Virus record (IMG/VR): IMGVR_UViG_3300046167_000282
Span: 1-32,432 of that record
Strand: one strand, 5' to 3'
DNA from: a virus
Length of the DNA stretch: 32,432 bases
Position numbers and translations under genes: made by a program. Of the stretch, positions 7,671-13,790 are shown piece after piece (position 1 is the stretch's first letter; the number at the start of each line of letters is the position of its first letter). Under the pieces are notes generated by a model, which was not told the origin of the DNA, did not search any database, and worked only from the letters and a program-made list of their open reading frames with translations.

Positions 7671-8453
7671 ATGTCATTAGCAGCAATACAAAAGAAAGCA
7701 AAAGCGAAACCAAGTATTGTTATTATCTATGGCCCGTCTGGTTTAGGTAAGACAACACTGGCAGTAGGTAGTAAGAACCCTATTGTTTTACAAACTGAAG
7801 AAGGACTAGGAATCTTAACTAATAATAGAGACATTCCACACTTTCCTTTAGCAAAAGACTACGATACTTTTTATGGTTATCTAAGGTCTTTAGTTGATGC
7901 AGATGAACTTGAATATAGCACTTTAGTTATTGATAGTTTAGATTGGTTAGAGCCACTCATTCATGCAAAGACCTGTGAAGCACATAAACAACCATCAATA
8001 GAATCTTTTGGTTATGGTCGTGGTTATGCAGAGGCGTTAAAGTATTGGAGAGAGGTTCTTGATTTAGTAAATAGATTAAGAAACGAAAAGAAAATGCGTA
8101 TTGTTATGATTGCTCATAACCAGATTAAAGCATTTCACGATCCATCTACAGAAGCATACGATAGGCATGAACTTAAAATGCACAAAGCAGCAAGTGCCTT
8201 GGTACTTGAAGCAAGTGATATGTGCTTGTTCTTAAACTACAAAAAAGGAACTGTTAAAGTTCAGGGTAGTAAAGGACTAACAAGTAAGACTGTTCAATCT
8301 GGAAGGATATTAGTAACTACTGAATCCCCAGCTTGTGTAGCCAAGAACAGATACGGATTACCAGAACAAATATCAGTCGTAGAAGAAGGCGATGACTTTA
8401 TTGTTAGAGCTGAAAAGACTTGGACTGAAATTGGTAAACTGATTGCGAAGTAA
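7671..8453 (+). CDS. RecA-fold ATPase, Sak4/AAA_24-like recombinase
   Basis: This 260-residue protein has Walker A GPSGLGKTT at residues 20-28, the strand PIVLQTEEGLGIL after it, and Walker B-like LVIDSLDWLEPL at about 84-95. IVMIAHNQI at about 143-151 is a sensor-like segment. This is the layout of the phage nucleotide-binding AAA_24 group, which includes Sak4 single-strand annealing/recombination ATPases. Sak4 proteins usually work with a phage SSB, and a plausible one is encoded two genes downstream. The start at ATG 7671 follows GGAG at 7660-7663. The stop overlaps the next ATG by one base. Confidence 0.8.
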   Translation: MSLAAIQKKAKAKPSIVIIYGPSGLGKTTLAVGSKNPIVLQTEEGLGILTNNRDIPHFPLAKDYDTFYGYLRSLVDADELEYSTLVIDSLDWLEPLIHAKTCEAHKQPSIESFGYGRGYAEALKYWREVLDLVNRLRNEKKMRIVMIAHNQIKAFHDPSTEAYDRHELKMHKAASALVLEASDMCLFLNYKKGTVKVQGSKGLTSKTVQSGRILVTTESPACVAKNRYGLPEQISVVEEGDDFIVRAEKTWTEIGKLIAK

Positions 8454-8647
8454 TGGCAACTCAGCAAGAAAAACTAATCTACTTTATGACTAAAGCTAAA
8501 ATATTAGTTGAAGATTGTATGGATAAAAACGGAGATGATGACCTTATTCTCCCGTTAGGTGCGAACAGAGTCTTAGCAGATATTGTTGATGCACTTGAAG
8601 AAGAAATAAGTCGAGCTAGTGATTACGAGGAATATGATCCTGGGTAG
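8453..8647 (+). CDS. Small acidic phage protein, unknown
   Basis: This 64-residue acidic protein starts at the TAATG junction with the ATPase gene, so it is translationally coupled. Its sequence is helical at both ends (QQEKLIYFMTKAKILVEDCM and ANRVLADIVDALEEEISRA), with an acidic middle (KNGDDDLI) and an acidic C-terminus. No family is recognised. The coupling suggests a partner or modulator of the recombination proteins. Confidence 0.65.
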   Translation: MATQQEKLIYFMTKAKILVEDCMDKNGDDDLILPLGANRVLADIVDALEEEISRASDYEEYDPG

Positions 8648-8685
8648 TCAATTATTAATTGTTAAATTTTTACGGAGGTAACAAC

Positions 8686-9183
8686 ATGGATTTAACAGAA
8701 TTTGGTTTGGATAAAATAGAAGCTGGAGAAAGCTCTGGCGGTGGAGATAGGGTAAAGCCTGGAAGATATAACTTTGAATACGCTGGATCAGAAATGATTG
8801 AGGGTAGGAATGGTTGGAAGGCTTTAAAGATTCACTTTGAAGTAGAAGGCGAGATTATAAAAGTTAGTCATGCTTTCACAATGGCACATAATAATGACAA
8901 GCCTGTTGAGATAGGCAGAGAGTCATTAATGAAAATGCTAAATGCAATGGGAGTAGCATCAATGAAAAACACTGATGAACTTCTGGGCAAAAAAGTAGAA
9001 GGCGAACTAGTCGTTGGCGAGAAGGGTTATTTAGAAATAAAAGATGACTTTGGTAATGGTTGGAAAGCCTATGGCTCTACATCTACTACAGAAAATGCTG
9101 ACCCTAAAGAAGAATTGCCAAAAGAAGATAAAGAGGAAATGTTCCCTAGTGATGTTGAAGACGAAGACGACCTACCTTTTTAG
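8686..9183 (+). CDS. DUF669-like single-stranded DNA-binding protein with DDLPF tip
   Basis: The start is taken at ATG 8686 (165 residues) because GGAGG at 8674-8678 is ideally placed. The core (VKPGRYNFEYAGSEMIEGRNGWKALKIHFEVEGEIIKVSHAFTM) and the helix ESLMKMLNAMGV are typical of DUF669 proteins, which behave as phage SSBs. The C-terminus is strongly acidic (EELPKEDKEEMFPSDVEDEDD) and ends DDLPF, almost the DDIPF tip by which bacterial SSBs recruit repair and replication proteins. It follows the Sak4-like ATPase, the usual partner. The next gene overlaps its end by 32 bases if it starts at 9152. Confidence 0.8.
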   Translation: MDLTEFGLDKIEAGESSGGGDRVKPGRYNFEYAGSEMIEGRNGWKALKIHFEVEGEIIKVSHAFTMAHNNDKPVEIGRESLMKMLNAMGVASMKNTDELLGKKVEGELVVGEKGYLEIKDDFGNGWKAYGSTSTTENADPKEELPKEDKEEMFPSDVEDEDDLPF

Positions 9184-9529
9184 TAATGATGATCTTAAGT
9201 ATCGGAGGCCGAGTCTATGTTCATACTGTCATGGACTTAGCTCTCCGCTACTTCATATCCGTAATGGCAAGATTAAAGGTGCTTGTTGTTACGAACATCT
9301 TAAACTTATTGGAGAAGGTAAAAAAATGGAGCATATTAAAAATTTCGCACAGATTAACGAGGAGCTGTTATCTGTTGCACTCACGGAAAGTAAATCAAAA
9401 TACTTAGAAGTTTCCAAAAAGAATAAATCGTTTGTCCTACATGAATGGACTAAAGAAGACAGGATTAGTTTTATAAGAAGGCTTGTGTCAAGTTATCTCA
9501 ATAACTCCAAGGCACAGGCTGATGACTGA
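9152..9529 (+). CDS. Small zinc-finger-like protein between SSB and helicase
   Basis: The coding frame is clear from about 9182 onward: LCSYCHGLSSPLLHIRNGKIKGACCYEHL carries a CxxC and a CCxxH, a plausible zinc site. A polar helical tail follows, including LHEWTKEDRISFIRRLV. The start is uncertain. ATG 9152 is the nearest in-frame ATG and would overlap the SSB-like gene, with GAGG 14 bases upstream. An ATG at 9326 would lose the Cys cluster. The stop TGA at 9527-9529 overlaps the helicase ATG (ATGACTGA), so expression is coupled. Function is not recognised, and a role with primase or recombination is only suggested by position. Confidence 0.6.
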   Translation: MLKTKTTYLFSNDDLKYRRPSLCSYCHGLSSPLLHIRNGKIKGACCYEHLKLIGEGKKMEHIKNFAQINEELLSVALTESKSKYLEVSKKNKSFVLHEWTKEDRISFIRRLVSSYLNNSKAQADD

Positions 9530-11198
9530 CTTAACAAAATTTTATGGAGACAAGGGTATTGTTCTCGACCAGAACTATGCCTTTAGTAATACAAGTAAAT
9601 CTAATGCTGACTTAATCAATGAGATGCGTTCTCATGGTTTGTTAGTTGATTTCTTAGATACAACAGGCAACTTAGTTAGAGTTCCTGTAAGTGCTGGTGT
9701 AAATCACAGACCAGATAAAGGTGGAGAACGTAGCGGATACTATGTTTATAACCAGTTAGATCAAAACTTTGTATGCGTTTACGGTAACTGGCGTACTAAT
9801 TTAGAGAACAAGTTTACTTCTTACAATCCTAATGAGATGTCTGCCGAGCAAAAAAGGGTATTACAAACCAAGCTCGAGGAGGCACAAAAGCGGAGAGAAG
9901 AGGCTAAGAAAATACAGCACCAACAGGTTGCCATATATGTTAAAGAAAAGTTTGCTAGTGCGAATGAAGTTATAGAGCATAAGTATCTCACAGATAAAGG
10001 TATTAAAAATTATGGTTTAAAAACGATTAATGGAAACCTATTAATCGGGGTGCATTCTATCATAAGAAATAATGATAATGGGTTATTAGTTTCAGAAATA
10101 AAGTCTTTGCAATACATCATGCCAGATGGCAGTAAAAAGTTTGCTGGAGGCGGAGAAGTTAAGGGTAATGTATTCTTAATTGGTTGTAAGGCAGATGAAC
10201 TACCTAGTTTAGAAACGATTATTTTATGTGAAGGATACGCCACAGGAAGCTCTATATACGAAGCTACAGGTCTACCTGTCGCGGTGGTATTCTCTGCAAA
10301 TTTCTGTTTAACAGCGTGTAACAGGTTGCGTTCTATCACTAGTGCAAAGTTTATAATCGCACTTGATAACGATACTTCTGGAATAGGCGAGAAATGTGCT
10401 AATGAAGTTGTTAGCAGTATTAGTAATGCAGTTTCCAGATTGCCTTCTATTGTTGGAGACTTTAACGACCTGTATTTAGAGAAGGGTTTAGATCAAGTTA
10501 AGTTAGAGTTAGTAGAGTCTAAGTTTAATATTAGACAATATGCAATAAGAAACTTTGTTGAAGAACCTAAACCAATAGAATGGTTGGTAGATAGTTTCAT
10601 TCCTTTTGGTAAACCAGGAATCATTGCGGCAGTTGGTGGCGTTGGTAAGTCTTTATCAATGATTCAGTTAGCTCTGGGCATTGCGACTGGCGGTAACTGG
10701 TGGGGTAAAACCATAAAACAAAAAGGGTCAACTGTAATATTCGCGGCTGAAGATGATTTGTCTGAAGTACATAGAAGGATTGATGCACTTGATCCTATGG
10801 GACTTAGGTTTCAATCTGAGTATGACGTTTATGTATTTCCGATTCCAGAACAAAAAGAACCAATGATTTTGTTGAGAGAAGAGGGAGTAACAGCACAAGC
10901 GACAGAGTTAGTAGAAGAATTAAAAGGTATTCCAAACTTAAAACTGGTTGTATTCGACCCATTACAAGCATTTACGACTGGTAATATCAGTTCAAGTAAT
11001 GAAGTTGGCCAGTTATGGGGTAGTTATTGTGCAAATATATCAGCCAGATTAGGTGTTACGACTCTTACAGTTCATCACTTGGCAAAATCTGCCCTTACTA
11101 ATGATTCAGATGATGCACTTTCGCACCGTGCTGAGATACGTGGTGCTTCAAGTATCACTGACAGTGTTAGGTTTCGCGATAGCTATGTGGTTAGCTGA
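9522..11198 (+). CDS. TOPRIM primase-like / RepA-type helicase, main part (frame broken at the end)
   Basis: ATG 9522, overlapping the previous stop, gives the natural start; an in-frame GTG at 9483 lies inside the previous gene. The protein has an N-terminal domain with Trp/Tyr strands and a charged coiled coil (about 115-145). A TOPRIM-like region follows with CEGYATGSSIYEATG (about 235) and ALDNDTSG (about 280). Next is a RepA/AAA_25 helicase domain with Walker A GGVGKS (about 371-376), Walker B LVVFDP (about 475), HHLAKS (about 517) and RGASSITDSV (about 539). The final residues RDSYVVS are out of frame, and the family sequence resumes in +1. It should act as replicative primase-helicase or helicase loader. 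Confidence 0.8.
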   Translation: MTDLTKFYGDKGIVLDQNYAFSNTSKSNADLINEMRSHGLLVDFLDTTGNLVRVPVSAGVNHRPDKGGERSGYYVYNQLDQNFVCVYGNWRTNLENKFTSYNPNEMSAEQKRVLQTKLEEAQKRREEAKKIQHQQVAIYVKEKFASANEVIEHKYLTDKGIKNYGLKTINGNLLIGVHSIIRNNDNGLLVSEIKSLQYIMPDGSKKFAGGGEVKGNVFLIGCKADELPSLETIILCEGYATGSSIYEATGLPVAVVFSANFCLTACNRLRSITSAKFIIALDNDTSGIGEKCANEVVSSISNAVSRLPSIVGDFNDLYLEKGLDQVKLELVESKFNIRQYAIRNFVEEPKPIEWLVDSFIPFGKPGIIAAVGGVGKSLSMIQLALGIATGGNWWGKTIKQKGSTVIFAAEDDLSEVHRRIDALDPMGLRFQSEYDVYVFPIPEQKEPMILLREEGVTAQATELVEELKGIPNLKLVVFDPLQAFTTGNISSSNEVGQLWGSYCANISARLGVTTLTVHHLAKSALTNDSDDALSHRAEIRGASSITDSVRFRDSYVVS

Positions 11199-11379
11199 TA
11201 ACGATACGTGCGAAAAGATATGCATGGAGCAAGGCATAAAGGTAGACAGAATGGCAGTCGTTAAAGCCAGTCTGGTTAAAAGTAACTCTGGAAATGTAGA
11301 CTATGAAACCAAGACTTTGGTTAGACGTGGTGCAGTTCTGGAAATATTAGAAAATAAAACGTCCTTTGATTGGGACTAA
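11173..11379 (+). CDS. C-terminal end of the TOPRIM-helicase, in the +1 frame
   Basis: From TTC at 11173 the frame reads FAIAMWLADNDTCEKICMEQG and completes the RGASSITDSVRF-A-I-A-M motif expected of RepA-like ATPases. A normal C-terminal domain (MAVVKASLVKSNSG, then LVRRGAVLEIL) runs to TAA 11377-11379. There is no separate start signal here. Removing one T from the TTT at 11172-11174 (or the C after it) would restore a single protein of about 618 residues. Confidence 0.75.
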   Translation, partial: FAIAMWLADNDTCEKICMEQGIKVDRMAVVKASLVKSNSGNVDYETKTLVRRGAVLEILENKTSFDWD

Positions 11380-11391
11380 GGAGAAAGGAAA

Positions 11392-11553
11392 ATGAAGTGT
11401 TGGCAATGTAATGAAGAATTAATATGGGGTGGCGACCATACGGGAGAGGACTATGGTAATGAAGATTATGAAATTGTAAGTAATCTATCTTGTCCTAAAT
11501 GTGATGCACTGGTTATGGTTTATCACCAAAAAAAAGAGGAGTCTGAACAATGA
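11392..11553 (+). CDS. 53-residue zinc-ribbon mini-protein
   Basis: The ATG at 11392 is preceded by GGAGAAAGG at about 11380-11388. The protein opens MKCWQCNEELIWGGDH and later has LSCPKCDALVMVYH, so two CxxC pairs about 30 residues apart would bind one zinc. The middle is acidic. Similar zinc-ribbon mini-proteins are common next to phage replication genes, with unknown role. Its stop abuts the ATG of the next mini-gene. Confidence 0.7.
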   Translation: MKCWQCNEELIWGGDHTGEDYGNEDYEIVSNLSCPKCDALVMVYHQKKEESEQ

Positions 11554-11682
11554 ATGGAAAGGGAAGCGACCAGACGACCAAGACAAGTAGATAAAAAAGT
11601 ATTTGAGGATAATTGGGATAGGATATTTGGTAAGAAAAAGACCAAAAAAGAGACCAAAAAGAAGGATGAAAAGAAAAAGTAA
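11554..11682 (+). CDS. 42-residue basic mini-protein with VFEDNWDRIFG motif
   Basis: The ATG at 11554 immediately follows the previous stop (TGAATG). The product begins MEREATRRPRQVDKKVFED and contains DNWDRIFGKK, then a very Lys-rich tail (KKKTKKETKKKDEKKK). The RPRxVDxxxFxxNWDxIFG pattern is a recurrent small phage protein that I recognise, but its function is unknown. It is the last gene before the repeat-bearing control region. Confidence 0.65.
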   Translation: MEREATRRPRQVDKKVFEDNWDRIFGKKKTKKETKKKDEKKK

Positions 11683-11692
11683 TCGGATACAC

Positions 11693-11754
11693 GGGTAGCC
11701 GATTATCGTATATAGGGGTAGCCGATTATCGGCTATATGGGTAGCCGAATATCC
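11693..11754 (+). repeat. Three iteron-like repeats with exact 23-bp period; the middle one is a palindrome
   Basis: GGGTAGCCGATTATCG occurs at 11693-11708 and 11716-11731, and a third copy with two changes (GGGTAGCCGAATATCC) at 11739-11754. Starts are exactly 23 bases apart. Around the middle copy, TAGCCGAT-T-ATCGGCTA (11719-11735) is a perfect 8-bp inverted repeat with a one-base centre. The first copy keeps a degenerate version. The 7-base gaps rule out a CRISPR. This looks like an array of binding sites for a dimeric HTH protein, either operators or replication iterons. Confidence 0.85.
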
Positions 11755-11769
11755 AAGACTAGACTAATA

Positions 11770-11798
11770 GAGAGAGTGAGCCTTGCGGCTCATCTCTC
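11770..11798 (+). terminator. Strong hairpin after the early operon
   Basis: GAGAGAGTGAGCC (11770-11782), loop TTGC, and GGCTCATCTCTC (11787-11798) form a 12-bp stem with a single bulged G. It is followed by AGGGAAAAAG, not a T-run, on the plus strand, so as a rightward terminator it is atypical. It may terminate the early operon, protect an mRNA end, or be part of an origin or control structure with the adjacent repeats. Confidence 0.6.
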
Positions 11799-11850
11799 AG
11801 GGAAAAAGAATCAGTAGGAATTGTATTAATTAAGGTGGAATAAAAGAAGC

Positions 11851-12288
11851 ATGAAAGAGCAGAAGTGGTGGTTAGTTGTTGAAGCGATTGAGAGTCCAGA
11901 GGAAAGCGGATTGATACCTTACGGTCTAGCTATGAAGTATAAGAACTATGCGAAGCTGAAGAAGGTCGTCTGGAAGTGGTATAAGAAACACCTGGGGAGG
12001 ACGGATATAAAGGGTAGGGAGAAGCTCGTTTTGTATGCTCTTTGTGAGAGGTATTCTGCACAGGATTATTCAAGCCATGATGCGGTTAGCTACTTGGCGT
12101 TAATGATTGGCATGAACAGGCATACGGTTAGTAAAGGTATTCAGAATCTAATGGACCAGAATATTATCTGGTGTGCTATTGATAAAGAGAAGAAGGTGTT
12201 AAGAAACTTGAAGGCAGGAGTTCAACATAAGCATTTTTTGTTTGTTGGTTTGGGCGTGATGTTGGAAAGGGAAAGCCAAGACGAGTAG
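11851..12288 (+). CDS. Winged-helix/HTH protein, candidate replication initiator or regulator
   Basis: This 145-residue protein has a basic, Trp/Tyr-rich N-terminal half (MKYKNYAKLKKVVWKWYKKHL). From about residue 60 it has an HTH_36/Rep-like winged helix: GREKLVLYALCERYS, then VSYLALMIGMNRHTVSKGIQNLMDQNIIW. That arrangement is used by phage replication initiators (O/DnaD-like) and by transcription regulators. It lies directly downstream of the 23-bp repeat array, its likely target. Codon use is unusual here: 14 of 18 Lys codons are AAG and many Arg codons are AGG, while neighbours favour AAA and AGA, suggesting recent transfer. An AAGGTGG site precedes the ATG, at a long spacing of about 12 bases. 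Confidence 0.7.
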   Translation: MKEQKWWLVVEAIESPEESGLIPYGLAMKYKNYAKLKKVVWKWYKKHLGRTDIKGREKLVLYALCERYSAQDYSSHDAVSYLALMIGMNRHTVSKGIQNLMDQNIIWCAIDKEKKVLRNLKAGVQHKHFLFVGLGVMLERESQDE

Positions 12289-12451
12289 TTTATACTTTAG
12301 GGGGTTTTAGGATACTCGCCTCAGCCTTCATAATTGGTTTATTGTAGCTTAAAGTTCTTGTTGAAGGTACTTAGTAAGTTTTCAACGTGGGTTATTTGCA
12401 ATCTTAGTATGTTTTTAGCCACAACAAAAATGTATTAAGGTAATTAACCTA
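12289..12451 (+). other. Convergent intergenic region with weak inverted repeats
   Basis: These 163 bases separate the rightward HTH gene from the end of the leftward mini-gene operon. I see no gene. GTTGAA (12360-12365) and TTCAAC (12381-12386) could pair around a 15-base loop. Near the operon's last stop a bulged inverted repeat, GGTAATTAA at 12440-12448 against TTAATTATACC at 12452-12462, reads into ATTTTTG on the minus strand. Either could be a weak terminator. Confidence 0.4.
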
Positions 12452-12619
12452 TTAATTATACCTATCTTTTTGATAAGTTTCCTTAATTTGGTTTTTAGTT
12501 ACTTTAATTACTTGGTTTGTTTCTTCGTCTAGGAAGTCAATCTTGTTTTTGTCTGAGTCTTTATAGTCCTCTCTGACGTATCCAAAAATTGTAGTCCCTT
12601 GTATTTGTACTCTATTCAT
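12452..12619 (-). CDS. 55-residue protein, last gene of the leftward operon
   Basis: The minus-strand ATG at 12619 is preceded by AAGGGG, and the frame runs to TAA at 12452-12454. The product is polar (MNRVQIQGTTIFGYVREDYK, then KIDFLDEETNQVIKVTKNQI). It looks like a small beta-rich domain with alternating hydrophobic residues. No family is recognised. The start overlaps the end of the upstream gene by 8 bases, consistent with translational coupling. Confidence 0.6.
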   Translation of the reverse strand: MNRVQIQGTTIFGYVREDYKDSDKNKIDFLDEETNQVIKVTKNQIKETYQKDRYN

Positions 12620-12890
12620 AATACCCCTTTTTAATTTGAAAGAATTTGTATATGAAATCCATTAGAGGGTAGTTCTTTTCACATTCTGCCCATGCAGTAA
12701 TTTCATCAGTAAAATGTAAAAGTGTTTCTTTGCTCTCAGGTTCATAGCGTTTGATTCTAGCTTTGAAGTTCTTGTTGTCGCTAGATTCTAGATGTTGCTT
12801 TGCCAGTTCCTCTGCCTGTTCATATATGTATTTATTGGTTTCAAGAATATATGCGGTTGCTTGTTCTAATTGGATTGAGTCAATCTTCAT
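12612..12890 (-). CDS. 92-residue helical protein, unknown
   Basis: The product is predicted helical and charged (LEQATAYILETNKYIYEQAEELAKQHLES), with aromatic residues near the C-terminus (WAECEKNYPLMDFIYKFFQ). Its ATG overlaps the stop of the upstream membrane peptide gene as ATGA. No family is recognised. It belongs to the early/accessory leftward operon. Confidence 0.65.
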   Translation of the reverse strand: MKIDSIQLEQATAYILETNKYIYEQAEELAKQHLESSDNKNFKARIKRYEPESKETLLHFTDEITAWAECEKNYPLMDFIYKFFQIKKGYYE

Positions 12891-12976
12891 ATTGCACCGC
12901 CATTAATTAGATAAAGTATCCAAACACAGGTTAATAATCCTATGATTGATATTCGCATCATTAGATCGTGCTTCAT
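12887..12976 (-). CDS. 29-residue single-pass membrane peptide
   Basis: The frame MKHDLMMRISIIGLLTCVWILYLINGGAI consists of a short charged N-terminus and one hydrophobic helix of about 18 residues. Both ends overlap neighbours as ATGA: its ATG with the stop of the upstream gene, its TGA with the ATG of the downstream gene. This exact coupling is the main evidence that such a short frame is real. The role is unknown; a membrane-targeted phage peptide or a coupling leader are both possible. Confidence 0.6.
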   Translation of the reverse strand: MKHDLMMRISIIGLLTCVWILYLINGGAI

Positions 12977-13218
12977 TGTTCATTTACTCCAAAATATTCA
13001 TATTCTATTGTTACGTCTACTTGGTGCTGGTCTTCTAAAGCATACATATCTATTACTGATTTTAATAAGTTATCTTTTGCTTTTTCAAACTTCTTTGCTT
13101 TAGATTCATCACAAGGAACGCTAAATTGTATTTCCGCATGGGTTATCTCTTTAACATTGTCTGGAAAGTCTCCGTATGTTGTTGCTTTAATTTTTACTCC
13201 AATATATTCAATACTCAT
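12973..13218 (-). CDS. 81-residue protein, unknown
   Basis: This product has alternating strand-like segments (EYIGVKIKATTYGDF, AEIQFSVPCDE, VDVTIEYEYFG) around a central helix (KAKKFEKAKDNLLKSVIDMYAL). A small alpha/beta fold is likely. It starts one base inside the upstream gene's stop (TAATG-type junction) and is coupled downstream by ATGA. No family is recognised. Confidence 0.65.
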   Translation of the reverse strand: MSIEYIGVKIKATTYGDFPDNVKEITHAEIQFSVPCDESKAKKFEKAKDNLLKSVIDMYALEDQHQVDVTIEYEYFGVNEQ

Positions 13219-13460
13219 TATTCTTGCACCTCCTCTTTTACGTGCTTAATTAGTTCATGGTAATAGAAGTTATCGTTTTCTATTTCTTGGATTATTGCTC
13301 TGCCTATTTCCTCCCTCGTTGGTGGTTGATGACCAACAAAAGTATTAAACTCGATTGGCTGTAATTGTATTACTACCTTTTGAGGTTCTTCTTGCGGCAT
13401 GGTTTTAATATCGCGTTCTATTTCTATAAGTTCTCTTATTCTGTCTGCATCATTAGACAT
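13218..13460 (-). CDS. 80-residue acidic protein, unknown
   Basis: The sequence has an acidic helical N-terminus (NDADRIRELIEIERDIKT), a Gln/Val strand (KVVIQLQPIEFNTF) and an acidic helical C-terminus. The first ATG at 13460 lies 8 bases inside the upstream gene. No family is recognised. Part of the coupled leftward operon. Confidence 0.65.
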   Translation of the reverse strand: MSNDADRIRELIEIERDIKTMPQEEPQKVVIQLQPIEFNTFVGHQPPTREEIGRAIIQEIENDNFYYHELIKHVKEEVQE

Positions 13461-13707
13461 TTTTATTTCTCCTGGCTTTCGCCTTTTGGTTGGTGTTATC
13501 TCGCACCATTTGTATATCTGGTTGTATGTCTTCCAGAATTAGCTTTTTAACTTCGCTAACTGTAAGACCGTTTAATTCTTTGGTTAAACTTAATATTAAA
13601 ATGTCGCTTAGTTTAGGTATCCATGTTTGATGGTACTGTTTCTCTTGGCAGTCTAAGTTATAGCACCAATCAATGATTAGGCCGTTGATGTTTATTGAAA
13701 ATATCAT
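13453..13707 (-). CDS. 84-residue protein, unknown, start corrected to 13707
   Basis: A longer frame exists upstream to 13821, but ATG 13707 is preferred because it overlaps the stop of a membrane peptide gene as ATGA, as elsewhere in this operon. The extra N-terminal stretch would also run through the two upstream genes. The product (MIFSININGLIIDWCYNLD, later LTKELNGLTVSEVKKLILEDI) is a mixed alpha/beta protein with a basic tail. No family is recognised. Confidence 0.6.
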   Translation of the reverse strand: MIFSININGLIIDWCYNLDCQEKQYHQTWIPKLSDILILSLTKELNGLTVSEVKKLILEDIQPDIQMVRDNTNQKAKARRNKNV

Positions 13708-13790
13708 TGGTCTTTGTCCTTGATGATTAGTGCTACGCCATAAAGACTTATGGCCATCAATATTAGTATTGGTATTAGTTGTATGTCCAT
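13704..13790 (-). CDS. 28-residue single-pass membrane peptide
   Basis: The frame MDIQLIPILILMAISLYGVALIIKDKDQ is one hydrophobic helix with a charged C-terminus. Its ATG overlaps the stop of the upstream zinc-binding gene (TAATG), and its TGA overlaps the ATG of the next gene (ATGA). It resembles the 29-residue peptide at 12887-12976 in size, topology and coupling, although the sequences are not obviously related. Confidence 0.6.
   Translation of the reverse strand: MDIQLIPILILMAISLYGVALIIKDKDQ

Noticed and set aside
9186-9407. ORF with ATGATG directly after the SSB stop
   Set aside because: Its product has no recognisable pattern, while the overlapping frame encodes a convincing CxxC/CCxxH protein.
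11693-11754. CRISPR-like array
   Set aside because: Only three units with 7-base gaps; repeats and spacers are far too short and the central unit is a palindrome, as in protein binding sites.
12968-13249. Plus-strand ORF inside the leftward operon
   Set aside because: The minus strand here carries tightly coupled genes; the plus frame has no ribosome binding site and a biased Ser/Phe/Leu composition typical of antisense frames.
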